Positions 40,481 through 53,889 of a stretch of DNA of 64,000 bases are shown in pieces. This DNA comes from Apteryx mantelli (lineage: Eukaryota; Chordata; Aves; Apterygiformes; Apterygidae), in assembly GCF_036417845.1 (NCBI RefSeq), contig NC_089979.1, forward strand, positions 5,509,424 to 5,573,423, read 5' to 3'. Numbering within the stretch: position 1 is the first letter of the stretch; every line of letters starts with the position of its first letter. The translations under genes and the position numbers were made by a program. The notes below the pieces were generated by a model, which saw only the letters and a program-made list of their open reading frames with translations, was not told where the DNA came from and ran no database searches.

Positions 40481-43228
40481 TGCAATGTAATGGCACGGTA
40501 AACTCAGACTAGCTTACACTAGTCACTGCAATGAATGGGATCACCAAGGAGGATTTTTCAGATGAGACTGCATAGATACCAGGGATCTGCAGTTACAGCA
40601 TTATGGCCTTTGATTGGACTAGTGGTGCAGAGCTCCTGATTATCACTCACGGCAGAACGGCTCTGTCCCCACTGCCTACTCTGCTGATGCCGGAGCCCTG
40701 AGGGACAAGGTTTGTTAATGCTGCGGAAAAATGGGTCTAGGGTATGTGGATAGTGGTTTTCCATCCCCCCGAGGGCAATATGAGTGCTACATCTATCTGT
40801 CCAGGGGCTTTCTCAGCTCTCTGTCTTAGCTCCCCTTTCCCACAGTGGGAACAGCCAGGACCCAACAGGGTCCGGGTTCCTCATCAGTATTCAGATTTGC
40901 CTATGTAAAACAAGCTTTGTGCTTTATGGGCCACACTTGCATAGAAAAGCATAACAAATCCTTTGGAAAGCAAGCTGGGTCAGTTATTAATATCAGTATC
41001 GTGTGGTTCATTTTTGAGAAGGTAAAGTATAAAATAACCATTAAATAATAACAGAAACCTCATTTTCTGTGTATGCTAATTTCGCCCTTCAAGGAAATCT
41101 TCAGCACATGTGTACCACTAGTCAGACCCATTCTCATTACAGCACTGCTGTTTTTGGTGCCTGTCCATAACCCTGATGGAGCTCTCCAAGGCACTGGAGG
41201 ATTCCTATGCAGCAGAGAGTCAATATATTAATTCTTTATGAGCTGTCCTGTCCAGGTCTCATACTGGGGGTCTTGTGATAGGTCTCATGGGGATGAAGGT
41301 CCTGAACAGAGAAGTGCTGCATGCTGACTAGTCCGGGCTGGTGGGATGACTATCAACAATCTTGAGTCTGTTTTAATTAACACCATGAGCAGGCAGACTA
41401 AGGGCTATCACTGGGACCAGGAGGGTATGAAGGTAAGTTAAAACAATCTTTATGAGATGGCTATTGTGCTGAATGCAGATGGTTGGAACAGAAGCTAAGA
41501 CAAGAAGTGTGATATTGTTGAGTCCTGGATACCTGAATTATAGCAACTGGTGTAAAACACCCTTTTTCATCTCAGTTGCATGAAATGACGTCAGTTAGGT
41601 TCAGCGCTAACTGGTATTTTTTTCCAGCTGATGCTGGCATATGTCAAGTGCTGGGCACATTTACTGCGCTGTGCGCTGATGTTAAATTATACTAAAAGAG
41701 GGGTTCTGTTAGCAGTATGGCCATTGACTTTAATGAAATAGCTAATTTGATCATTTTAATTATGAAGTCGAGGCAAAGGAAGAGCATAAATGTTAAAATA
41801 TCATTTCATGCCGGTGGAGAAAAAGGTTGACATTTACCTAAACCAAGGACTAGATTGCTGAGAATGAGGGAGAGACATAATGAGCAAGTGAAAAGGAAAA
41901 TAGGTACGAAAAGGTGAGACTATCTGAAAGCTGACAAGATACTAGAAGGACATGACCTGGAGCCAGAGATGGCTGGAAAAACCTTCTGGCAGGGAGAAGA
42001 TGAAAAGTTTTGCAAAAAGATTTCATGTGTTTCTTTAGTTCAGGGAAGAAGAGTCTCAGTGCTGGAAAATGGAGCCTACATTTCCTGCAGTGCTAAACCA
42101 AAGCACTGGATATCACATACACAATAATGTCTCTGGATTCTCTTCTGAATGGAGTTATTTCTGCATTTGTAAGGCTAAATTTGATCAAATTCCCACAAGA
42201 AGAAAAGCAGGCACACTGATTCTCTCTCTCTCTCAATAAATAATAAAAAAGCCATATTTTTATTGTGGGAGGCTAGCAACTACAGATGTTAATAAAAAAC
42301 AAGCGGGATTACACAATCACTTTGATACCAGAAGCAGAGTAGAAGTACCGAAGCACTGCAATTACGAACCATTCCAGCACCAAAGCACCTTCTCCTACAC
42401 AGGTCATCCGAGCTCTGCTTTTGCTTTAGCCACTGATTAGGTCTATGGGCTTCATATGAATTATCTAAATTCTCTAAGTAAAATCTTGGCCCTACTGAGA
42501 ATGTCTCCCCAGTGAGAATTTTATCATTGGCTTCGCTGGGACCGAAATGCTGGTGTACAAATTTGAAAAGGGAGTTTAAGAATGTTTACTGACTTTGCAG
42601 GGAAGTTAGTCACTCGCTATTTGATGTTTATTTAGCACTTGGATGGACACAGTGCTATGGGAAGGCTTGCTATGTTTAAGGGTTGACCAACTCTTGCTTT
42701 ATGTACCTTGTGTTAGCGTCAGATTTTCCAGCCTTTCTTTGGAAATGATTTTTGTCTTCTCAAGAAGAAAATCTATGACCTGTGCTGAAAGCCTGAATAA
42801 TTGCTGTGTTCTGTGTCAATACCTTTGCCCAAAAGCTGAGAGGTCAAAATCACCTTCAAACTTAAGCTAGGGCCTGATACTCTCATTCCACAGCCAGAGT
42901 TTACATGGGTCTGGGGGAGATACTGCTAATCATCAATCCCATTGGGAGATCCAGAATAATACTTGATGAGAAGACAGAATGGGTGAAAGTTTCTTCATAT
43001 GGAAGTTCTCATGAGAACAAATTTCTTCACAAAGAAAATTCCATGTTTCTAATAAATTTAGTAGCATTATCATAAAAAGAGAAACGTTAAAATTTTTTGT
43101 TCTTAAAAAACAAGAGAAAGCAATTCCCTAAAACCTGAGAGTCTAAAAGACTGATTTGATCTCATATTAAAGATATATGATAGATCTGACAATTTCAGTG
43201 GTTTATCATCTATGCAATTGGATGTGGA
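40481..43228. other. Intergenic DNA, no gene recognised
   Basis: The part at about 41,090-41,440 has the look of an old repeat but is not identifiable. At about 42,480-42,550 AAATCTTGGCCCTACTGAG and CATTGGCTTCGCTGGGACC recall a decayed palindromic repeat. No gene seen. Confidence 0.5.
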
Positions 43229-43322
43229 CTGGGCCAAATTCTCCGCAGGTGTAAACTGATGCCCTTGGTAGCTTTGAAGCTGTGCATCTACTCCAGTTTA
43301 TGTCAGGTAAAGATCTCAGCCA
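43229..43322. repeat. Decayed palindromic MITE-like relic
   Basis: GGGCCAAATTCTCCGCAGGT at 43,231 begins the left arm, and the right arm CTCCAGTTTATGTCAGGTAA to CTCAGCC at about 43,291-43,320 is its rough reverse complement. The wording matches an old palindromic amniote repeat that starts 'GGCCAAATTCTG'. I cannot give a family name with certainty. Confidence 0.45.
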
Positions 43323-43494
43323 GACACTTAGATTATCATATAGTGTTTTGATAGCTCATTTGTGTGATTGCTTAGGGAACAGTCTCAGGGAAATCTTGCC
43401 CCCATAGGTACTAGAGAGAGGCACACGGGGAGGCAAGTTTGGCAAGTGTTTATAGCCTTTGTGTCTCCATGACTTTTGGTTGAGGTTTCTGATC

Positions 43495-43660
43495 TGCACA
43501 GATTTTCTGTGTGATCCTGGAGAATCCTGTAATTTCTCTAAGATCTTGTTTTCCTTCTGTAAAATGAGGCTAATAATAGTGTTTTCTCACTTGAATGATG
43601 CAAGGAGAAATACATTAATGCAAGACATTTAGATAGTACAGTAGTGGTGGCTATGAGCAT
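43495..43660 (+). mobile_element. MIR-type SINE relic
   Basis: TCTGTGTGATCCTGGAGAAT at about 43,506 followed by TTCCTTCTGTAAAATGAGGC at about 43,551 and TAATAATAG matches the core and 3' part of MIR. Confidence 0.75.
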
Positions 43661-44317
43661 CACAAATATCTGGGTCTAGTCTTATACAGGGATGCACTCT
43701 GTTGTATTTATATGGATATAAGACCATGTTTTCCTATCTGCTATCAAACTGTTTGATGTTCTGTGTTGAAAAAGCACAAGGCGGTGAAATAAATAGCCTA
43801 ACTGCAATTCCAGGGAAGAATCTTGTGAAAATAAAGAACTGAAAACTGGAAAGTGCTGCTTTAACTTCTGTTGTCATTTGCTCTGCCAGGTTACAAAAAG
43901 ATTTTGAAAAATGAAAGTGCTGTTTTGAGGTTCCTGCTCTCCCTCTGTAATCATTCCCTCTCCTTTGCTCTAAGGCATCTTGACAGCCTGGCAATTAGTA
44001 GTGATGTTGCATAGGATTAAATTCTCCCTCCTCCTTGAAGTCCCTCATTCAGCTCCAGGCCTGGCCTAGAGCTCCTGACCCATTCCTTAGCTACACAAGT
44101 TGTGCTAGGAACAATTTAATGACACAGTAATAAAAGAATCTTTGAGCTAAATCCTAAATTTCTTTTCATTTATTCTCAGTTTCTATTCATGCAAGCTCCC
44201 AGTGAAACCAGGCATTTCTTCCAAATCCAGACTTCTGATTGACTAGACGTCAAGACACACAGAGAGTCAAGCATCTAGCCTTCACAAGGTTTGGGTGTGG
44301 CTTCAGATTATCAGTTG
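43661..44317. other. Intergenic DNA, nothing recognised
   Basis: An 86-codon minus-strand frame at 43,734-43,994 has no recognisable domain. No other feature. Confidence 0.55.
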
Positions 44318-44415
44318 TTCATTCACCATGCAGAGATGCTGAGGCACAGAGAAGTGTGCAGAGTTGCACTAAGCCATGCAGCCAGCCTGCAGAGCCAGGA
44401 ACACAAACCTATGGT
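44318..44415 (-). mobile_element. MIR-type SINE relic, minus strand
   Basis: GAGATGCTGAGGCACAGAGA at about 44,333 followed by GCACTAAGCCATGCAGCC and CAGAGCCAGGAACACAAACC is the antisense of the MIR core. Confidence 0.7.
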
Positions 44416-46929
44416 GGCATCCCATGAAGGGCATCATGAGCTTTTGGCTTGTGCGTGTCATGGCAGAAATGACTTTTAGTGAGGACTTGCATGAGTTGTT
44501 GGGATGGAGGGGTCAGCAGGCAAACTGAGCCAAGGAAGATGAAAGGCATGGAAGGAGGCATGGACTCAGGAGAGGAAGAGCAAGATAAGTAGAGCACAAG
44601 GGCCAGAGTAACTGAGAGGTGGGAGTAGAAGTTGGACTGTGGAGGAGGATGTGATAACAGATGAGGCTGCTATAAGAAGCCTCAACTATTAGCAGTGCAT
44701 CAGTCTTCTGTTTTACTTAGTAATTCAGTCTTGTGTAGCTTGTGGAGAGGCAGCTCTTTGCACATTTGCAATGCAGAAGATGAAGCAATCTGGAGTGGAT
44801 CTCAGCCACTGTTTTATCACCTGACATTTACTGTTGAAGGAAACCTGCAGCAGGAAATGGAGTGTGGTTTATTTCACAACATTTATATGAAAAACATTCA
44901 ATCATATTCCCTGCTGTTCATAGAGTTGCTAAGAGGATGAGATTGATAGTAAGTGGTCTTATGAAGCCATCAAGCAGTTTTATATCAAGGGCTCAGCTTT
45001 CTGCCTTTTCAATCTGCCCAGAACAGGCCTTTTTAGGGCTTTTCAACCTGCCCAAGAGGACTTTTCAATCTGTCCAAAATTATTACCCTTGTCAAGACAT
45101 GATCTCCTGGGAAAACCAAAAAGCCCAGCTCCCTCCTTCCCCATCTCCACTGGCTGACTCAGCAGGCCAGTAATTCTCCGTTTGCTTGTAGGCTTTTGTT
45201 CCATACCTGGTGCCTGTTATTTAAAGTGGCTTCAGAGAAGGTTGACTGAATGCGAGCTCAGCAGCGCCCTGAGAACACGTGGCACAGAACCAGGGCCACC
45301 TCCAGCTGCAGCTCCAGCCACCCTGCTCAGCCTGCACTAACCACAAACTCTTGCTGGCCTAGTGACGTTGCCCTGGGGTTGGAGGAGGTGTGAACCGTGA
45401 CTGTCTAGCTGTGCTGGCACAAAGTCCCAAAAGCAGTGCAGTTGTATGGCTAAAGCTGTGTGTTTTAATAAGGCAGTTTGCTTTGCTAATGGGGGAAGCT
45501 GCTAAGCTGGTGCAAAGCAGAACTTTGCAGGTGTCTGTGTATACGTGCAAAGATGCTTTGCCACTCACTGTAGCCTAGCTGTAGAGAAATGCACTTACTG
45601 TAAGCATAAATTTAATCCTGGGGAAATTCTACTTAAGCACCGGATTTCCCTCCCAGGGCTAGTCTGCCCTGAGCAGTCTGTTCAGGGGAATGGAGGGAAG
45701 GACTGTCTGGGAGGTGCATTAGGGCTAATGTCCCTCAGATATCTCAGAGCACATGGGCAATCTCCAGCAGTGGGCTGGGATCAGAAAGCTGAGGCATTGG
45801 TGGAGCCCTGGCTCTTTTTTAGTTCACACCATCAGTTTAACACACAAGCAGAAGCAAAAGTCTCTGCACTGTTATCATGTCTATGCAAGACCAAAGTCTT
45901 AATAAGAACTGTGCTCAAAAATCTTCAAGGCATGGTACTCTGGAAACACACCTTGTGTGTCTGAGAGTCCAGGTTATATCACCAGTACAGTGGTAGCTTC
46001 ACTGAACATGGACATGCCTTTTCCAAGAATCCCCTAGATTTTGAACACTGCCAGGCAGACCATCTGGCCCTCTGGGAAAACTAAAATTTGGGTGCTATCT
46101 GTCCCCTTCTCTAGTTTCTTGCCTTCAAGAAAAATTGCCAAGAGGATTCAGCCAGAGACTCCAAACAGCTGGAAAAGCTGCAGACACAGTTGAAGTGGAC
46201 ATTGATAAACATTTTCTGCAGTTCTGAATGGAATTTTTCTGGCCAGTGTCAAATGGCTGAATGCACCAACCATTTCCCTCCCAGCCCCTTACCTTAGCTT
46301 CAACATGCAGTTGCCCCCAATTTCTTTGTCCTCCTCCTTCCTTGCTCTCCCACACTTTCTTTTCCTTTATTTATTTATTTTTTTCCATCTAGGTTAGATT
46401 CCCCTGATGAATATGTCCTGCATGACAAGCAACACTATCGTACTCTTCACTCACCTTGTGCTTTCTACCCCTAGTGCTAGTCCCATCTGTCTTGTGCACA
46501 GAGCTTGTGAGCCATCAGTATCAGGCATTCCTAGCCCAACAGAACCCTGTTCTTGGTTGGTCCTTCAAAATGGTCTTAATGAACTTGATGAGCATCTCTA
46601 AGCCTACTATTCAGCATGCTTTTTCAAAATCCCACTGGCTGCCTCAGAGAGCTGGCTGGGGTGTGGATTGCTAAGCAGAGCCATGGGTCATGGACTGACA
46701 ATGCATCTAAATGTCATACCATGCAAGGATAAAGGCAGTAGCACCATGCCTAAGTAGCACCATCCCTTAGTAGCACTAAGCCATCATTTCTGGTAGTCAA
46801 GAGAAGTGAAATTGCAGAAATTCTCCTTCACTGTCTTTTATTATTATTATAACCTTAAGTTATTCAGACACTCTGGACTGTATGATGCAAGCACCAGGAA
46901 GAAATGTTGTCCCAAAGCACTGCTGCATG
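44416..46929. other. Intergenic DNA, no gene recognised
   Basis: Contains the three-copy short repeat at 45,004-45,079 and several frames of 60 to 139 codons without known domains. No RNA gene seen. Confidence 0.55.
45004..45079 (+). repeat. Short degenerate tandem repeat, three copies
   Basis: CTTTTCAATCTGCCCAGAA, CTTTTCAACCTGCCCAAGA and CTTTTCAATCTGTCCAAAA occur at about 45,005, 45,039 and 45,061, with uneven spacers. The unit length varies between 22 and 34 bases. Confidence 0.7.
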
Positions 46930-47100
46930 ATAGTTAGGATACAGTGATCTGAGTTTGGTTCATGCTCTGCCACTAATTCAGTTGTTGGGCTTGTAACCAT
47001 GTAACCATACTGTGCTTCAGAGCAACCATCTGCAGACTGAGTATAGTATTTAACGAATCACAGGGATGCTGTGAGGCTTCATCAATCAACTGCAGTTTTA
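46930..47100 (+). mobile_element. MIR-type SINE relic
   Basis: TCATGCTCTGCCACTAATTC at about 46,960, TGTGCTTCAGAGCAACCATC at about 47,011 and ATGCTGTGAGGCTTCATCAA at about 47,067 keep the MIR order from core to 3' end. Confidence 0.7.
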
Positions 47101-50100
47101 AAAGGACTCTCCTGGCCCGAAATAGTAAATCATCATAATTTATGTCCTTGTTAGGTATTTTCTATGCAAAGTCTTTGTTGCATTCTTTTCTCGTAACAAA
47201 TGTACACCAGTCAGTACTCAGTGGGTTACTCCTGATTTCAGGGCGTGTAACTGAGCTGAGAATCAAATCCCTTTTCTTCAGCCAGAGGAATGCTCTTGGT
47301 ACCGTAGCCACTTACACACCCTCGAGAATGGAAGCTATTTAAAAGCCTTATTTGACTTCAACAGCAGGAAAGTGTGCACCTCACTTTCCTCAGCATCAAT
47401 CCTTTTTTTAAAGCATACTGTGTGTTTACTGGCTGTCTTGAGCGCTGAAATTGATTTTAAATTGGGGCAGTTATTAAAGGTTCATTTTCTCTCCCTCCTC
47501 CAGTTCCAAAATAAGTGATAATATGAGGTGGTGGGAAATTCTCTCCACGAGGTGGTACTGCCTTTGCCCTGACTGTCTGAGTTTCTCAGGAAAGGTTTTC
47601 ACTAGAGCATATATCCTGCTTGATCTCTACAAGTAAAACTATAATTTTCCTTTCAAAGAAATAGTTTAGCCTTGTGTGTATATACAGGTTGGAATTTATT
47701 TTGGAAAATGGCCCTAAGAGACTTTGGCACAGCTAAATGTAATTGAATTAGTTGAGGTTTAACGTATTGCTGTGCTTTTACTTCCATAACAACACAGTCA
47801 GATATGGTAATAATAATACTTAGCACCCAAATTCTTAATTGCTAATTAGTCCAGCCAGTGCCTGAGTTTGGTGAGATAAAGCTGACGCTTCCAGCATGGG
47901 GATGGAGAGGAGGAAAGATGCTGCTCGTCCACTTGCTTGACAGCAGGCAGGCTTGCTTTGCCCTGGTCTGTCCTATGTAGATTCCAATGTTGCACCCACA
48001 GCCGGAGTATTCAGGGAATAGGTTGGAGTATTCAGGTCTTGGACCACTAAAATAGGTTTGCTAGAGATGCAGTAGTGGAGGCAGTGGGAACACCCCGTTA
48101 AAGTAAGCTGTGTATCACTGGCAAGATGCACAGTATGTCCGTCTTCGGCTAAAGCTGCAGCTGGATACCTCACCTGCCACAGACTTTCGGCACGGCTTTG
48201 GTAAATCTCGCTCTTCCTCACCTGAAAAATGGGAAATACTGTGTGAGTATGCTGGACGGAAAAAATCTTTCCATTACTGAGAGGTGGTAAGGTAAAAATG
48301 ATGGGAATAGAGGCCAGCAAAAATAGGCTAGAACAGAATGCACTCTGGCAGTTCTGGAGGTATCTGAAGCGTGAGTGCATTCATGTGTCCTGAAGGAGGA
48401 GAAAAACAGAAGGAGTTGGGGAAAAGCCCACCCAAGCTCTTCTAAATATAAAGAATGTGTATACATCAATCATTTATTCCAAGGAGATAAAAGCTAGATC
48501 CTGCTGCTCAAACAATCAACTCAGAGAAGTCAGGAAGGTAAATCAAAACACTTAATTCATCTCTATATTAAATAGTTCAAACTATATGGAGTCTTTTCTC
48601 CTGACACGACTTTTCCACAGCCTAACAGACTTCAGAATCTGTAAATATTTCGGATAGTCAGTCTCTGTTTTCTCTTTTTTGGTTGCACCCCATTAGTAAT
48701 AGCTATAGACAATTCCACTAGCCAGAAAGTCCCCTAAGCAATTCATTTCCTCCTTCAGTGGTGATTTTAATAAAATGCACACTTCCATAAATTCTTTCAG
48801 AAGTTGCTGCATTAAATTATATTGCCCACTGCTATGTGAAGACTGCTGTCTTTCTTGTAGCTCTAGATCTCAGTTCTTTGCTGCTCACTTGCCTATGGCG
48901 ATGATGAAGCCTGTACCAGAACAAGGTTCTTCCTTTCTACTTTTCCAGGATTCTTCTTGACTACTCACTGTTCTTATTCAGCAGCAATTTTGGTATGTAA
49001 GGTACTCATATAAAGCATGCATCAAATGCTATGTTGAGGCGTCAACTACAGTAAATGCAAAAGTGACAGCCACACTGTGGGCAACTGGAAATCTACAAAT
49101 AGACCTGGAAGTCACATTGGCTCAAGAAACTTAGGTGAAGTCAATTCTGTAATGAATGTGTCAATAATCAACACCTTTGCAGTATTAATTTCTCCAAGGC
49201 AGCCTGTTTCTCTACAGCATGCCTACAAGCCTTGCATACATTACTGTCAGTGACTGACGTCCCCTTAACTGCTCATGTTCAAACAAACCTTTGTGCCTAT
49301 ACAGAAATTCTGTGTTTGAGTGAAACATCTTCCAAATCCTTCACAGCAGAGAAGGAAGAGACCTTTGGCTTGAATACTGAGGAGTGAACTCACCCTTTCT
49401 GCCATGCAAAAGCTCCGCAGAATAAAAATGATATATGAATATAAAAATAGAACAGAAGAGGCTATTTAGGTTGGACCAGATGCTCACATTCCTGCCACCT
49501 AGGTTGATTAAATATTAGTGAATTCACTGTAAAAAGAAATAAGTGTGGGAAAAATATGAAGCGTAGGTCTGGTCCTGTTCATTTTTCCCCCACATGTGAA
49601 CTTGCTTCACACAAGCACCCTCTCCAGAAGTCAGTGAGACTATTTGCCCATGTTTTCTGTCACCATTGATTTCATTCAAGAGGATTGTCATGCTGCAGGC
49701 AGAAGGGGAGTGGAGGCAAGAATTAAAGCATCGTCTCCCTGTTCTGCCTTCTTCTATGTAAACACTGCTTGGGGAAGAGAACACTATCGATGGATTTTGG
49801 ACCTGCCTGAGCGTATCCAACAGAGGTTGTACAACAGTGGGAAAAGGTAAAAAGAATAAAACAAGAACTGCACAGGAAAGGTTCCCTTCTCCATCATTTT
49901 CCTGAGCTTCCTAAAGACCCAGGCATATTCACCTGTTAAGCAGAGCTCAGCTTCCTCTTGCAGTCAGAGCAATAAGTCCCTGTGCCATGAACACTTCATC
50001 GAGTGTGCAAATGCACAGACCTGACAGAAACACAAAACAAGAAGAGAACTTGTGAAGCTAAAGGGAAGTTTGCCTCCTTACAGTCCAGCATCTAATCCTT

Positions 50101-50984
50101 TTTGTGATAACTTTTGCATTCCTGGAGAGTCTACGCTAACAGCCTGATCCAAAGACTGCCAGAGCTGATGAGAAAACTCTGACTATGACAGGCTTTGAGT
50201 CAGGCATTGCATTTTTATCTTGAGCCACTTCTCTGTTCTCAACATTTCAATGTCCTCCTCAGTGCTGCAGCTGCATTGTGAAGGACAATCTTCATTCATG
50301 GCCACATCAGTTCCTGAACTATGTTTTTTTAAACTTACAAGAAAGAACTTTCATGGGGGAGCACTGGTGAGCTATTCTCAACCGCTGACATTTTTCTTAC
50401 ACATTCCCGATCTTGCTGAGTGTTGGAATTGCTACAGATCTGAAAAACTCATCCTATGTAAACAGTGTGGTAATAACCACCCCTTGTGTGTGACCTCCTT
50501 CCATGAAGAACTGCCTATTGCCACCTAAAAGAATAACCATAGCAAATTTCATCACTCATCAGGCGTAGAAATGTATCTCCTGCCTCAGCATCTAAGCTTC
50601 TTTAGGAGATTGCAAAGCTGGAGATGACAAAGCTTAGCACAATATTTGTATAGCAGTAATTCAAAGAAATCCCAGAAAGGGCCAAGACACTGCACAGGCA
50701 GGAACCGAGCCAGGGCTACACCTCTGTCTTGCTTGCCTGTATGAGAGGAAAGAATTGGGCATGGAGCCTTCTACTCTTATTACCCGTGGCAGACAGATGG
50801 GGAAGCCACACAGAGCTGTCGTGTTATACCCCTATGTGGGGACACTGACGCAAAATGAAGCTACCTTGCTTGACCTTCAAAAACTCCACCAAATCGAGGG
50901 GAATGGAGAAATTGCATAGACACCAATTCTTCACTTTCTCTTTCAGTACAGGAGTCAAAGGGACGATCGAAATAAGCCTGATTT
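47101..50984. other. Intergenic DNA, no gene recognised
   Basis: A short TAATAATAATACTTAGCACC at about 47,807 may be the end of a MIR-type element. The stretch at about 50,640-50,830 has weak antisense MIR resemblance. Frames such as 50,220-50,528 (102 codons) carry no recognised domain. Confidence 0.5.
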
Positions 50985-51331
50985 GAATTAACAGAAAGAA
51001 GTGTTCTTCCCACTGTGAATAAATAGAGCTGTTGAACCCCTTGTCAGGGGATGTCATGGATGCAAAATTTTAACCTGGATTCAAGAAGAGAAAGGATAAG
51101 TGCTTGGAGGAGATATCTAATACAGGTCATTTAACAGAGCAACTGCATCAGGCTCAGAAAATCCCCTGAATTAAAATAGTCTGAGGCTGGGAAAGCATTT
51201 GGGGCAGAGAAAAGAATCACATATACTTGTTCACTTTGAAATTCTGCCTACATGTCTGCTACAACCACTGCTGGAGACAGACTACTGGGCTAAATGAATC
51301 CTTGCCCCGAACAAGTACTGCCATTCTTACC
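50985..51331 (+). mobile_element. Old CR1 LINE 3' fragment
   Basis: The region has the CR1 3' signature in order: AAAGAAGTGTTCTTCCCAC at about 50,994, CCTTGTCAGGGGATGTCATG at about 51,039, and the tail TACTGGGCTAAATGAATCC at about 51,284 followed by TGCCATTCTT. Internal indels are many and no frame survives. Confidence 0.75.
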
Positions 51332-53889
51332 ATCTTCTTGCCATTGTTTTAAGAGAAAGAAAATAATTTCCTGACAACTTATGGAGAAAAATGAATGGGT
51401 TAGCTATTTTTCTTTTCAGTTTTGATCACTTCTTTCAGTTGTTTTCTCTGTCCTGATTTTTTTCCTTATCTGGGATGCTGTGAGGCCAGTGTTTGAGCAG
51501 GAAGAAGGCTTGTGGATTGGAAGCTCTTGGGCCCATCTTGCAGAGGCACGGACATTACATCTCTGTCAAGCAATATCTGACAGGTCAGCAGTAGCAACCA
51601 GAGAGGGCCACAAAAGCAACCAGAAAGCAAGTTCCCCTTGCAGCTAGCACTCTCCTTCACTGCAGAGTAAACTCAAGGTAAAGCTTGAGCACCCACACTC
51701 TCTTATCTTGATTATGGGAGACTTTTACCTCCCTTGGCTTCTTGTAGAGGGAGTGGGGGAAACCTTGGATTAGCACAGCTCTCAGCAGCCAGTGCAACCA
51801 CTATCCAGCTCAGGGGTTATCTTCCAGCCTGTTTGCTTTCCCTCCAGTTAGCTAATTTGAGAGCAGCTAAACTATATGTGGACACCTTGAGTTAACCTTT
51901 TTTCCAATGAACGATCAAGGTTCACTCCTTCAGTAGCTCTGCCTGCAACTGTGCAGGTCCCTAGTTGGTCAAACAGTTTTCCATAGAAGAAAAGATGTGA
52001 TTTTTTTTTTTTTGATGGAGAACAGTTTTGGCCAGGAGAGACCTTTTTAGCTACTTTCATTTACAGTAAAAAAGGAAAAGCTTTTCAGCCATCCCTTACC
52101 CCTCCAACCCTTTCCCTGTCACATTTACACAATGATATTTTCTAGCTTCTTCACCTTTACAGTTTCCTTGTCTCTCTGTCATGCTGTTTACACCCTTGGG
52201 TCCCAACCCTGCAATCAGGGTGACAACACACTTTCTGTTCCAGGGTGAGTTTATCTGTCTCTGCCTTTCACTCCGGTGATTTCAGCTCAGTCTGGCACTC
52301 AGGCAGAGCCAGTGAGCTGAGCCATCGATCAGCTTGTTGACAGTCACTCCTTCTCCCTCAAGTTTGACTGACTGCTTTGCTGCAGACAGAAACTTCTCTT
52401 TGGATGTTATTTGCACCACGGTTCAAATATGGAGTTTTATTGGCAAGTCTGGACGAGCAAAGTCTGGGGACTCTGAGAAAATAATGCTTTCTCTGCAACA
52501 AGATCGGCAAACAAGAAGAAAATCCCAAATTCTGGTGGCTCCTGTGGATGTAAATGTAGGTTTAAAAGGTGACTGCGGCTTTTATCTAAACAATGATGAA
52601 ACCTTTGAGAATACACACAACTACAAATATTTCCTGCTCCTATGGCCTCACAGAAATACTCAGATATTCTTCCACAAAGCACTACACCCGGTCTGCAGTT
52701 TGACGCTGCTGCCTGAACGGAGGAAGACTGCAAGCCTGTGACCATGCACGTGTGCCTCTGCCCTGCACCTCCGTGACCATCACACTACTGTGTACCCCCA
52801 CGCACCACGGAGACCTCATCCATTCCCAGCTGCTCACAGGATCCGCTTCGACCCCGGGCTAACCACCACCTTCCAGCTAAAGGTTAATTACTCTGGGGGA
52901 CATTTTCATCCAGGCTGTTGCCCGCAGGTTGCAATCCCTGCCGGAGTGCTATTTTTAGACCAGCTCCTTCGTTGCTATTGATCCCAGTCACCCTCTGTTA
53001 ATTAGATACACACAACACACACAGTATTTGCAACTCATTTATCAATTCAGTTCAGCACCTCCCTCTCCTGAGATGTAATTTGGAGCCCTCCTTGAATCAT
53101 GTTATTGATCTTTCCCAGCAACTTTGCTATAGGATTCTCTGTGTTGCAAACTATTTATAGATCCATTTTTTTTCTCCCGGTCTCCCTTGGGGAATCAGAA
53201 ATGGGCAACAGCAATCAGACTTCTATTTTTAAGAAGGAGTCGATCGAACCCAGATATTTCCTCTTTTCCCTTTCTTTCCCCTCCTTCCCCCTGTTGCTAT
53301 TACACACAGGCTTCCTTCAGCCGGCGAGGCCTTCTTGCTCCGTGTGGTGCTGTAACGATTTTGGTAACGCTCAGGTGATGTGATCCAGACTTTGCCCTGG
53401 ATGAAATCTCCATCCCTGAATTAACAAAATGAATTCCTTCTCCTCCGACTGAAATCCTCCTCAGACTGAACCCCCTGAGTCCATGAGTTTCATGAAGGGC
53501 TTCATGGGGAGCCTGAGACCTCCCTTTCAAAGGGCTTCAGGCTCAGAGGCGGCCTTTTCAGCCCAGAGGTGTGATCCATTTTGAAGGCCCTGGGTTCCCA
53601 CCACCTGCTAACATCTCTGGAAGGGCATCCAAGGGTCTTAGTGCGTAGTCAGGAGTGAGGTACATGGAGCTGCTCCTAGGGATGGAGGGATTAGAGTAGC
53701 ATTCGGGGGAGACCTAAAATACGATGTCCTGAGAGTTGGAAGAGCCTGGAGAAGCTCAGCCTTCACCGCGTGCTGTTGCTTGGGTGGAGATGGGCATGCG
53801 GATGGGGGGAAGTGGGCACCGCTCATGGGCACGTGGCCCACGGTCCGACCCGGTGGCCTGCAAGGGGCAACCTGCGTGTGCGCGTGGGG
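51332..53889. other. Upstream flank of KCNK9, no gene recognised
   Basis: Unique-looking DNA that becomes more GC-rich after about 53,500. A 135-codon frame at 52,334-52,741 has no recognisable domain and ends in a basic stretch. It may be chance. In mammals the neighbour upstream of KCNK9 is TRAPPC9 in the same orientation, but I recognised no TRAPPC9 exon here. Confidence 0.5.

Noticed and set aside
52334..52741. 135-codon plus-strand frame upstream of KCNK9
   Set aside because: No known family, and the minus strand is open over the same span. A conservation test would settle it; an alignable frame in other birds would revive it.
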